DNA of 64,000 bases, taken from positions 37,102,874-37,166,873 of the forward strand of contig CM041090.1 in assembly GCA_023079485.1 (NCBI GenBank), given 5' to 3'. Every line of letters starts with the position of its first letter. Within the stretch, counting starts at the first letter, position 1. Positions 1 through 10,087 of this stretch are shown piece after piece. The notes beneath the pieces are model-generated. The model ran no database searches and was not told where the DNA came from. It worked only from the letters and a program-made list of their open reading frames with translations. The translations under genes were made by a program, and so were the position numbers. This stretch comes from Archilochus colubris (Eukaryota; Chordata; Aves; Apodiformes; Trochilidae).

Positions 1-3000
1 GTGATAGAGGGATTACCAATTAGTTGTAGAAATGAGGGCAGAGTTATTATTCTCTCTTAGACTGGGAGAGATGAAGACGTGAAGGGAGAGTGTGATTTGC
101 ATGAGACTTTCTGCTTGGCCAGCAGAACAATTCATCCTCCTGAATCCGAATCGGGTGCTGTGTATCCACAATACCCTGGGGAAGTGACAAATGTGACTTG
201 GATCTCTACTTGCTTCTCTTCTCTTTCTTTTTCAACCTAGATTTGGTTTAAAGTAAACCCAAGTAACTTCAGACCCATACCAAGGAGGAGAGAGATAGGG
301 CAAACTCTCAGCTGCTCTTTAATATGCATCCTCATTCACAAATGCAGATCAGCCTAATTGCCTGTCAGCATGCACAGATATCTCTCTGGAAGAGTAGTTG
401 GGTACCATGCAAATTGATTGCAAACACAAAATGGAACCAGATTAAAATTTGACCTACAGTAACCAATTTCTAGAACACAGAGCACACATGAGGTGATGGA
501 AGTTCTGGGCACTGGGAAATCAACTATTGGCTGTTTTTGGGTTCTTCTGAAGGGTCTCTCCCTCATTATGTGCTTTGGGGTTTGTTTTTTTTTTTTTCAG
601 ATGAGCAGCATGGGGAATGCAGCTCTTTAAGTCATGATGAAAGGATTAACCCCTTTCTTGCACATAAAATGCCATTAAATGTCCTTCAAAGGGGCTTTTA
701 CAATGTCTTAAGCCTCTTTTCCTTGAAGTGACATCACTGTTACTCAGGTTGAAAGTCTTCACATCTCTTACAAGTAAATTCTATAATCACTTAGGAGGAA
801 ACTGCATGAATACAGTTTCTCCAGAGCAAAATTAAACTGTGCTTGGTAGCAAGCTTTTGTGTGCTACCATGTCTGTGAAGTCAGGATCAATTGAAATTTG
901 CAGGAAGGCTATTATTTACTGTTTCTTTCAAGCAGCCAGCAGACTAACCTACAAAATTCTTCTTTTCCTCCAAAATCCAGTATGAAAGACTGTTTAGTGA
1001 GGCATTCCTATCCCAGAGATTAACTAATTGCTCAGCAGTTATGTTCACTGCACAGCCAAGGACAGCAATTCCTTTCCCACACACAGATAGAGCAGTGGTT
1101 TAACACAAAACAGTTCCTGGGACAGGAGGATTAAGGAGAATTTAGTGGAGAGCAATTAAAAGAGTTGTTAGACCGATTTGTTTGCGAAGCTGAATTTCAC
1201 ATCAAAGTAAAGCTGTCTGAGGAACATACGGAGCAGCAGAAGAATAAAAGCATCATTTCAGGCCATCTATTCTGCATCCTCAGAGTGCAGATTAATAAAG
1301 GGAGCTACAAGGACATGGAGATTTAGAGGAGTAAATTAGGTGAAGCAGAATAAATTCCATTTGCATTTGGACAAAGGTGCCTTGCCTTACAATCTCTGTT
1401 GCCCCTGGCATTTTCTGGCTTCAGCTCCATTCCCTATCTGCCAGGTTCCTTGTCACTGGTGTATTCTGCAGAGGGTTTCTGACCATGCCTCTCAGTTTCA
1501 GAGACTCCTGCCAGGGCAGGACGTGGCAGTCAGGGGCAGCTCTCCTGCCTGAGCCACACTGAAAAGCTGCTAATGGAAGCTGGGTTGGAGCCAGTGCTCC
1601 TTCCTGGCTCTGTGCTGGTCTTGCTGGGTTGATCTTCCCATCCAGGCTGCCTGCTCCTACACCCTTGCCAAGCCTCCACCAAAGACGAGGTGTTAATCCA
1701 AACTTGGGGTCAAGATCTGGAATTGCATCATCATGCTGCCATCACCCTCACTCCTTTGGAAGGGCAGTAAACCTTCAGTGAAACAGATTTTCAAGACCTG
1801 GAGTCAGTGCAGACACAGTGAGTCCATCCACAGTGCATGTCAGCAGCTTCTCCCACCCATCCCAAAGGAAGGAATGTGTTGACACCAGCTCTGGCTTGCT
1901 CTGGGGTTCACAGGCTGGACTTTCAGGTGAAGAACTAATGGCCCATGGCTCTTCTGTCACCCTGACTGCATTTTACAGTCCTGCCAGCCCAATCCCCAGG
2001 GCTCCAGATTTTGCCAAATTACAGACTCAAAGGCTTGTATGTGGTAATTTCTTATTCATTAATTCCCATCCATTCTTTTGATAGTTTAACTTTTTACGTT
2101 TAAGCAAGTTAACATCTTCAAAATTATTTTTAAAAAAATCTAGAATCTGAAAAAATCAGATTTAAAAACTTTTAAATACAAGTATTAATAGTGAATCATG
2201 TTCTCTGTGACCTGCCTGGATTTAAAATCACTTCGGTTTTGGAGCCAGTTTTCAGAATATTGAAAAAGTCCCCTTGATATGTTCTGTTTGACAGCTGAAG
2301 ACACAGAGAGAGGGTTTATCCTCAAGGTCTGAGGGATGAAACATCCTTGACTCACCTGAGAGCAATGTCCTGGGAAGGGTTTTCTGCCCATGGCAGTTCA
2401 TCACAAGTCACAGTGAGCAGGACTGGTCCTGCAGCTGCAGCATCTGGCAGTGGAGTGAAATTTGCAATTGCAAAAGGGTGCTTGGATGAGAACAGCCACA
2501 GCCATCCCAGGTGGGCTCCAGCTTCCTGGGGGGAGACCAGCTGGAGGGTTTTGCCAGGGAGCAGGATAAGAGCAGGGGGACTTTGTCTTTCCCATTAGTG
2601 GTTCGTCTCATTGCGCCGTGCAAAAAAAAGTCTGTTTTTTTCACAAGCTCTCACTCAGACCTGCCAGACTGGCATGGTTTTCTATGCAATTGTCTCCCCT
2701 TCTCCCTCTGCAGCATTTAAAATAATAGTGTTTATCTGGAAGGACTGGGTGGGCTCTGAGGCTGGATGGGGAATGCATCCCAGCTGGGAACTGGCAATAC
2801 CGCAGAGTGCTGAGAGAGGAATAAAAATAGCATCAGATGAGAGGTATAATACACACACACATAGAGAAGAGCTTTATGGGAGGGTTTTTTACCCAATCCA
2901 CACCAAACCCTTACATTTACACTCTAGAGGCTGGGGTTTGGATACTTCTTATCCACCATCAAATGCAGGGTGTCTGTATCCAAATGGCATCCAGAAAGGT

Positions 3001-3996
3001 CCCTCTATTGACACGGGAGACAAACAGGCATTGCAGAGTACAGCTTGTCTGACCTGTTTCAACATCTAGCTGCAGGTGAAATGACTCACGGTCTACCAGG
3101 ACCTTTTTCTCTCTCTCCACTGTGCAGGGCTCCTGGAGGATGAGTTCAGATGCAGCCAAAGGCTTCACAGGTGAACCCTGTTCTGAGTGTCTGTGCTCTG
3201 CAGATTGGGTGTGTTTTGTAGTTTGGTCTTAGAAGCAGGAAAATAGCACACTCATCTGAGCACTGTGTGGGTTGGAGTATCCTGTGTCTAAATCCTGGAC
3301 GTGACTCAAGTTTTCCTCCTTCATTACAATGAGAAAAATGGCAATGACTTTGCTACAATGCACCCTGAGATATGAAAATTAATAGTATTTTTTGCAAACA
3401 CCTTTACGAAAGTTTGCTTTATGTTGTGCATCTAGGCATGAGTTAGGCTTTCCTTATTCTGATGTGGCTTTTATTTTAATTTGGTTTTGTTGGGGTATTT
3501 TTAAGCTTTGTTTCTGAAGAAAATGAGGTATATGTGCACTGTTGTGAGATTGGTTATATCATCAAAAGTTTAAATCCTGTTGAATCATTTTAGGCTCAAG
3601 AGGCAATGGAAAACAATTCTCCTATTTAAAAAAGAAGCCTGTATAAAAGTGTGCCAAGACCAACATACCTTGTGAGGACACTGACCCTTTTTATAGGAAT
3701 TAGACATTCCTGCTGGGAGTAGCCCAGGTCAAATCCGTCTGGTGGGATCTGAAAGCTGGTGAAAAAGCTGCTCTGCAGGTCTTGGCAAGCCACAAGCATG
3801 CTTGGGGCCACCATCTCTCTAGTGTTGTCCAAGGGAGGGTGTGATTCCCTAACACTCTTACCTCCTTTGCTGTGACCAGCTTGGAAAGTCCCCATGTGCC
3901 CTGCACACTCATCCCACTCACACCATCTGCATGGCATGGTCAAGGTTAAAAAGAATCCTCTTTATTTCTTCAAATTCATTTCACTGATCTAATTTT

Positions 3997-4085
3997 CATA
4001 CAATCATTTTGTTTGGAAAAGACCTCTAAGATCATCAGTTCCAGCCATTAACCTAGCACACACTCAAGTCCATTTTCAGTGCTGC
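3997..4085 (-). repeat. CR1 LINE 3'-end remnant, minus strand
   Basis: A short degraded CR1 3' tail lies inside the KCNH5 intron. The recognisable part is the word order AATCATTTTGTTTGGAAAAGAC, then AAGATCATC, then the CCAGCCATTAAC region. The same order recurs in the clearer copy at 50893-51116. The right boundary is uncertain because the match fades after the CAGTGCTGC region. No coding potential remains. Confidence 0.6.
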
Positions 4086-4856
4086 TGGGGAGGGGGACAG
4101 TGAGTAGTTGTCTTCAGGGCCACAGTGTTGAATTAATACTGATCTGGACAAATATGTTGGGTTGTGAGTAACCAGATGTGCTGGAGATGGGGCTCTTATG
4201 AGGCATCAGTGCAGACAAGAAAGCTACTTGTGTGTGCAGTAATGAGTGGGACCTCTCAGTTACTACTTGCAGCCCCAATTCAGCTTTATGGCAGAGCTCC
4301 TCCTTCTGCTCCACAAGGATTTATGTATCTTTGGGGACTGCAGTGTTGTGTTTGCTTCCTGTTCCAGTTCTTGATGCTGTATAAACACCTGAGTCAAGCC
4401 AGTTCTCCTAGGTCAGGGTCCCACCTTGCTGCAGGACTCCAGCATCCCTTGTCCATCAGCCAGGTTTGTCAGATGTCTCAGCTTGTCCACCCAAAGTTTA
4501 TCAGTCACAGAGTTTATCAGATCTTTATGTTGATGGACCTGTGTGGCTTTTCTCTCAGTTCACACCTGCTGTATTCATCACCATGACAACTGGGTGCCCT
4601 TCAGCTGTATCATTATATTTTTGTTTCTGTGACTTTCCATGGTGAGGGGCAGGTATGTATTGAACACTATGAGCAACAGCATGGGATGTTCTAGGGATGG
4701 GGCAGGATGACCTCTGATCAAATATTTGCCACTTTTATCAACTTACTGTAAATCTTCAAGACTTTTACATGTTCTTCAATCCATTCATGTCCTTTCTTTT
4801 GGAGTCACTTAGTAAGGGGCAAGGTCATGGAGGGATGATTTTCACAGCACTGGTAC

Positions 4857-4857
4857 A

Positions 4858-4888
<31 letters not shown>

Positions 4889-4889
4889 A
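4857..4889 (+). repeat. A-rich homopolymer tract
   Basis: Two A runs (19 and 11 bases) are separated by GAG. The sequence upstream does not resemble a spliced transcript or a SINE body, and I see no flanking direct repeats, so this is called simple sequence rather than the tail of a retrocopy. Confidence 0.85.
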
Positions 4890-7800
4890 GACTGCAGACA
4901 AGGGATGCATTTCAAAGCATCTGTAAAGGCCACAGCTTTTCTTATTAATTCACCAGTAGATGGAAGGACTTGTGTGTCTCAGCCTTGAGCTGGCTTCCTG
5001 ACCTCTCATTAGTGCTGCCCTCATCTGCACTTGGCTTTGAGTTCAAGTCTACCTCGCAGGAGCTGCTCCAGCATTAATGTACCCATTGCCAGTCCCTTTA
5101 GCAAGGCCCCTCTCAGGAAGTGGTTATGGGCTGAGTTTGCTGTCAGGATGAGTTACCTCTCAGTATGGAGGGGAGGGAAGGGAAAAAAGGTTGGGGGTAA
5201 GATCAAATGGAGAATCTTAGGTTGGTGTTGTCTTCTCTGTGACTGCCATGTAGATAAAACAAATAGTTTGGTTCTCAGGGCTGGCCATCAGTTAACTTCT
5301 ACTTAACCTTTGCTAGCTCAATAATTAATGTCACCTCCATTCCCCCCTCCTTCTGAAAATAAATACATTAAAATGAAGAAAAATATAAACCTGGTCTCAT
5401 GGGACAGGATTTGTGTCACACGGGGCAGTCTTTCGTAGTCCCATCTGTAAAAGAAAATGAAGTCCCCATCACATTAATGAATTTAGCACTTGGTGAGCCA
5501 GGGGTATGGCTCTTTCCTCCTTCAGGTGTGCTATGCACACAGTTAATTCAGTTTCTTCGGATTAACTCCTTTGGGATTTGTGTCTATTCCTGGGACATAC
5601 CTTTGGACAGGCCAATGTGTAACCTTTGAAAAGGGTCAGGAACAACTGAGATAGCTCATCCAATTCAGGATTTCAAAACAAGCCTCTCCCAATTTCCTGA
5701 GGAATGTCAGAATGCATCAGATGGTTTTCTGTTTTTATTTATAGAGAAAAATAGCCAGTAAAAGTTATTAGACATTAATAGAATTAAGTTTCCATGTAAA
5801 AACATTTAATCCTATTCTGTTTTAGGTTAAGTCACTGTGAAAGTGGATTAAATCCAACCACATGAAAAAATTTCCTAATATGGAAATAACTGGTAATGAA
5901 AAACAACTATTACTGCTAGAATTCACATATCATTTTATTTCCCCAGTTTTTTTGTCTGTATAAGAGTATCTTTCTTTTCTTTTACTTGCACATATCTAAT
6001 TTTATCTAGATCCCTGCTGTGCTAGGCACAGGGCTCCCTTGGTTGAGGGTGGACATGCTGAAGAGGAACAGTCTCCACGGAGTGACCCAAGGATGTCATG
6101 GTGACAGGGTAGTTCAGTGGGTGCATGAGGACCACGACTCTGGTCTCCAAAGTGCCATAATCTCACAGTTGTCAGCTGCAGTGCAAGGATCTGCTTGGTT
6201 GTGAATTTCAGGGTGAAAAAGAAAAGAAACAGCTATGAAGACATACAGGTTATGTGAGGAAGCTAAGGGGAAGGTAGGCACAGGCTCCATGTTAGGCAAC
6301 CTTTGCTCCCTTGGACATATGGCTCTGCCAAGGTGGATGAGTCCTGAATTCTTGGCTCCAAGCTAGCCCCTGGATTTCTAGGCCTCTGGACATTTGCTGC
6401 ACTAATGCAGAGTGCAGTGGGCTGGCTTCTTCAAAGGAGCAGCCCATAATTTTTCCAGGGTGTAGCATCCCTTCCCCAAGCAGAAGGAAGGGATTATTTG
6501 CCTTCATCCTGCAAGAGGCTGAAGGAACATCTCATTCTGGGGAGATGACAACAAGACATGGGCAGTGTGTCTTGTCTACTGCATAAGTGTAAAGTGGGAG
6601 CAAAGTGAGGGGTTGCAGCGTCTGTGGCGTCACTTAGCTTCAGGAGATTTGCTCCACAGATCCCATGGCATTTGTCCCTGAAGCAGGGACACACTCAGCA
6701 TCCCCCAAACTGCCCAGCCCCATGCTCCAGCACAGAGGCATTTTGGGTCAGACCCCTGGTGCTGATCTGAGTGGTATCTGGCGAACAGGTTTTGGAACAA
6801 AAACCACTATAGTGGTTTCCTGGCTTTCAGAAGGACCAACTTCAGGAGTGTGAGGTGTGGGTGTTGTCAAATTAGTGAATTCTTGGCAGAATTTCTTCTG
6901 CAGAAAGCAGCAGCAGTTATGGGTAATTATATTCTGTGCAGGGAGCTCACCTCTGGCTGGAGAAGCTTGGAGCTAAGAGGAGAAAATGGAGAAATGAAAG
7001 AACAAGATTCAGCTGGTGGAAGGAAAGGTAGATGAAGGTAGTGTTCAGGCAGAGGGAAGAGCAGCAGACACTGCCAGATGGGGTGTCAAGGAGAGGAACC
7101 AGCCATCTTCTCTGAGAGACATCTTGGGGGGGACACATCCTTGCAGCTGGTTGCTTTCAGCTTTTCATCACCTGCCAGAGATTCTATGCTGCACTCCAGG
7201 GAAAGAAGAAACACAACCCACCTTCCCAATCTTTATTCAGAGAGAGTGGCTTCAATTAAATATAATTACTTCGTTTTGAATCAAGGGCAACTTCTCTTGC
7301 ATTTGTTTGCTGTCTCCAGGGGCTTGTCCAAGAGAGATTTGTTCCCTGAGGGTAGGTGCTAGTTAAGGGGGGCTTCAAATGAGTGTGCATGTTGCTGCAT
7401 CTGGGTCAGAGGAGTCAGATGAAAGTATCAGCCATGCTTCTCTCTTGTATTTTGTTTTTTTTTTTTAACTGGGCTTCTAATAAACATGTTAATTTTCCAA
7501 ATTATTATAAGCAGCTGCATCTATTAGCAGCACACAAGGCTGAATTTACTGCATTTGAAAGCTCTCTAACAAAGCTTTGAACTCCACCTCATCCCAGATT
7601 TATGCAAGGAAGGAACTGTAGTCATTGTGGCACTTGTGTCCCAACTTTTGAAGATGTGAGACATGAAAGCAACTACTTCTTTGCAAATATGGACAGGTGT
7701 GAGAAGCCTTTCTGTAAAAAGTAAATAGATACTGAAATACGGATACTCAAATGGATACTGGAAAACCTACATCCTACATCTGACTGTCATGGAGTTTTGT

Positions 7801-8646
7801 TTGTGTATTGCAGGGACTTTTCTTATCAACACTACCCCTACACAGTCCATATTTGCATTTAATCACATGCTGCTTCTCACTTCAGTATCATCATCCTGAG
7901 AAGTGGAGTTCTCCAATCCTGCCTAAGTCTCACATTCAAGAAAACTGGATAAACCTAAAAGAAGATTACAAAAAATATATATATTTAATATTATTTAAAA
8001 AAAAATAGAAAGGTTTTTACTGTGTGGATCTTTCTGCAGCTTGAGGGTCAGATTCCTTTTTTTGTGGAGGCCTGAGGGATGCTGCAGAGTAAAATAGCTG
8101 CAGCTTTCAATAGACAGCATCATGTGGGGGTGGCTATTGCTGGGTTTCATAATCACACCCCCCTATTAGGGTGCTTCTCCATGGGCCTCCCTTACATATG
8201 ATATGTATCATATACATATGAGATGTATAAACTCTCCAGGAAATGCTTGTGCTGCTGTGTGAAGCCACACAGCACCACACATGGGGAACCTCATTGCATG
8301 CTCCAGCCATTCCTACAAAATCAGCAATAAGCAAAGCTAAAAAAGTATTGAGCACATTAGGATTTTCCAGTCTCTGGAAGGAGATGTACGTTGAATGATC
8401 CAAACAGCTGTGTAGTTTCCACTGAATTGCTGCTCTCCTTTGATCTGTACTAAAGAAAGTGACAGAGCCAGTGTGAGTGTGAGGAATGGATAGGTCCCAG
8501 TGTTTGGGCTTTTGCTTGCTTGCTTTCTTCTCTTCATGTAGTTTCTATCCTTCTCTTGGTGTCAGGATGTTTTTAGTTCTTCAAGGCTCTATCTTCTGCA
8601 TCAGAAGTAAAGGTGAAACCCACTTTTAATCTCTGCTTCTAAGAAA

Positions 8647-8671
8647 GTGTTTGTGTGTGTGTATGTATGTA
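8647..8671 (+). repeat. GT-rich microsatellite
   Basis: A GT dinucleotide run grades into GTAT repeats about 180 bases upstream of the terminal KCNH5 exon, inside the intron. It is too far from the acceptor to be its polypyrimidine tract. Confidence 0.75.
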
Positions 8672-8825
8672 CCCTATCTGTGCAGTGGCACATATTGGAG
8701 CTTATCTCCTGATCAGCTCCGTTTGAATTTAGGACAAGAAATTTAGAAGGAGAGGAAGAAGAAATGGCCATTCTCTCATTACAATTTCAATGCAGTAATG
8801 TTTGCTGTGTGCAGTGTCATTTGGG

Positions 8826-8854
8826 TACTGACTCTGTGGGTTTATCCCTCACAG
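8826..8854 (+). other. KCNH5: Branch point and 3' splice acceptor of KCNH5 terminal exon
   Basis: TACTGAC at 8826-8832 matches the vertebrate branch-point consensus, with the branch A at 8831. That is 24 bases before the exon, within the usual distance. It is followed by TTTATCCCTCACAG ending at 8854. The polypyrimidine tract is short and interrupted by GGG, so the acceptor looks moderate in strength. The frame upstream of the AG is open back to an ATG at 8798, but those 19 codons do not resemble the channel, while homology begins exactly after the AG. This places the junction between codons (phase 0). Confidence 0.85.
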
Positions 8855-9802
8855 ATCATCTTCCGGAAGATCAGCGATGTCAAGAAGGAGGAAGAGGAGC
8901 GTCTGCGCCAGAAGAACGAGGTGACACTGAGCATCCCTGTGGATCATCCTGTGCGGAAACTCTTCCAGAAATTCAAACAGCAAAAAGAGATGCGTAATCA
9001 AGGCTCAGCCCACATCGACCCAGAAAGGAACCAGCTTCAGGTGGAAAGCCGGAGCGTGCAGAACGGGGCCTCCATAACAGGCACCAGTGTGGTCACTGTC
9101 TCTCAGATCACCCCCATCCAGACATCCCTGGCATACATGAAAAGCAGTGAGGCTGTGAAGCAGAACAACAGGGATGCAATGGAGCTCAAGCCGAATGGCA
9201 ATGGAGACCAAAAATGTCTAAAAGTGAACAGTCCCATGCGAATGAAAAACGGGAATGGGAAAGGATGGCTACGGCTGAAGAACACGATGGGGACCCAGGA
9301 GGAGAAGAAGGAGGACTGGAACAACGTCACAAAGGCTGAGTCCATGGGGTTGCTTTCTGATGATCCTAAGAGCAATGACTCGGAGAATGGTGTAAATAAA
9401 AACCCACTGAGGAAAACAGACTCTTGTGACAGTGGAATAACAAAAAGTGACCTTCGCTTGGATAAAGCTGGTGAGACTCGCAGCCCCCTGGAGCACAGCC
9501 CCATTCAGGCTGATGCTAGGCATCCTTTCTACCCTATTCCTGAGCAGGCCTTACAAACCACGCTGCAGGAAGTCAAGCATGAACTCAAAGAAGATATCCA
9601 GCTGCTAAGCAGTAGGATGTCTGCCCTTGAGAAGCAGGTGGCAGAAATTTTAAAAATATTGTCCGAAAAGAACGTACCCCAGATCTCTTCCCCCAAGTCT
9701 CCTTTATCACCCCAGCAGCCCCCCCAGATACCCTGTCAGGATATTTTTAGTGTTTCAAGGTCTGCATCACCTGAATCAGAAAAAGATGAAATCCACTTTT
9801 AG
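8855..9802 (+). CDS. KCNH5: Voltage-gated potassium channel EAG2 (Kv10.2), terminal coding exon
   Basis: This exon encodes the last 315 residues of an ether-a-go-go channel, a plasma-membrane voltage-gated K+ channel of neurons that assembles as a tetramer. The pore and the cyclic-nucleotide-binding homology domain lie in upstream exons outside the window. What remains is the cytoplasmic tail. Residues 1-22 are the conserved [15 protein letters not shown] start. Residues 30-47 ([18 protein letters not shown]) match the basic-hydrophobic calmodulin-binding site known in EAG channels. A long Ser/Asn/Lys-rich linker with the [19 protein letters not shown] block follows. Residues 232-272 form a heptad-like coiled coil ([19 protein letters not shown] onward), the family's C-terminal assembly domain. 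A Pro/Ser-rich end closes with DEIHF. That ending and the linker favour KCNH5 over its paralogue KCNH1. The family is usually about 990 residues, so roughly a third is present. The frame is intact and the stop is TAG. Confidence 0.95.
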   Translation: MIFRKISDVKKEEEERLRQKNEVTLSIPVDHPVRKLFQKFKQQKEMRNQGSAHIDPERNQLQVESRSVQNGASITGTSVVTVSQITPIQTSLAYMKSSEAVKQNNRDAMELKPNGNGDQKCLKVNSPMRMKNGNGKGWLRLKNTMGTQEEKKEDWNNVTKAESMGLLSDDPKSNDSENGVNKNPLRKTDSCDSGITKSDLRLDKAGETRSPLEHSPIQADARHPFYPIPEQALQTTLQEVKHELKEDIQLLSSRMSALEKQVAEILKILSEKNVPQISSPKSPLSPQQPPQIPCQDIFSVSRSASPESEKDEIHF

Positions 9803-9803
9803 C

Positions 9804-9911
9804 ATATACCTATGTTTATATATGTATACAGTATATATGCAGAGGTGTATATATACCTTTATACATATATGTGTGTGTGTGTATACGGTAAATATATATA
9901 CATATATATTT
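9804..9911 (+). repeat. TA/TG dinucleotide-rich tract in the 3'UTR
   Basis: Alternating purine-pyrimidine sequence (TATA, TGTG and CATA words, including a run of five GT units) starts one base after the KCNH5 stop codon. Complementary TATATA and CATATATG words could form local hairpins in the mRNA. It is an interrupted rather than perfect microsatellite. Confidence 0.8.
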
Positions 9912-9954
9912 TCACTTGCATCCAATATGACTTGAACACACCAAGATTTTGATA

Positions 9955-9962
9955 TGTAAATA
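9955..9962 (+). promoter_or_regulatory. Pumilio-type motif UGUAAAUA in the 3'UTR
   Basis: TGTAAATA is an exact match to the consensus bound by PUM1/PUM2 proteins, which repress or destabilise mRNAs. It lies about 150 bases after the stop codon and 120 bases before the AATAAA, so it would be present in every isoform using that site. An eight-base match occurs by chance fairly often in AT-rich DNA. Confidence 0.35.
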
Positions 9963-10081
9963 TTGCATGTCCAGCTGGATTCTGGCCTGCCAAAGAAAAC
10001 AATTATTAACATAGATATTGCTTGTATAATATGCAGTTGACTGCATGCACACTTTACATTTATTTATAATCTCTATTATGT

Positions 10082-10087
10082 AATAAA
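10082..10087 (+). terminator. KCNH5: Polyadenylation signal AATAAA
   Basis: This is the first canonical AATAAA after the KCNH5 stop, 280 bases downstream of it. A T/G-rich stretch (CTTTTGTTT) follows within about 20 bases, as expected of a downstream element. Further AATAAA words occur in A-rich DNA near 11673 and 14104, so this may be a proximal rather than the only site. Confidence 0.6.

Larger units (their letters stand above)
1..8854 (+). other. KCNH5: Last intron of KCNH5 (3' part)
   Basis: This stretch precedes the acceptor of the terminal KCNH5 exon and is inferred to be intron because no other channel exon is seen. The preceding coding segment should end in the cyclic-nucleotide-binding homology domain, and no such sequence is recognisable here. 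The intron therefore starts upstream of the window. It contains one short CR1 remnant near 4.0 kb, an A-rich tract at 4857-4889, a purine- and G-rich patch near 5170-5197 and a GT-rich microsatellite at 8647-8671. Two stretches, about 980-1360 and 7440-7580, look less repetitive and carry homeobox-like TAAT words and E-boxes, but conservation cannot be judged from one sequence. Open frames here, including one of 152 codons at 2611-3069, show no family features. Confidence 0.75.

Noticed and set aside
2611..3069. 152-codon plus-strand frame in the intron
   Set aside because: No domain, no codon-usage bias towards coding, and it crosses an AC repeat. Treated as chance.
5170..5197. G-rich patch as a quadruplex
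   Set aside because: Three tracts are close together but the fourth is separated by a 10-base loop, so the standard rule is not met.
8196..8213. Palindrome ATATGATA-TG-TATCATAT as an operator-like site
   Set aside because: Short AT-rich palindromes are common by chance in vertebrate introns and nothing around it suggests a function.
8798..8854. Apparent ATG start of the KCNH5 frame, 19 codons upstream of the exon
   Set aside because: These codons are intronic: they contain the branch point and acceptor, and homology to the channel family begins exactly after the AG at 8854.
9103..9504. 133-codon antisense frame opposite the KCNH5 exon
   Set aside because: It is a shadow of the real coding frame, with Phe/Leu-rich composition and no family resemblance.
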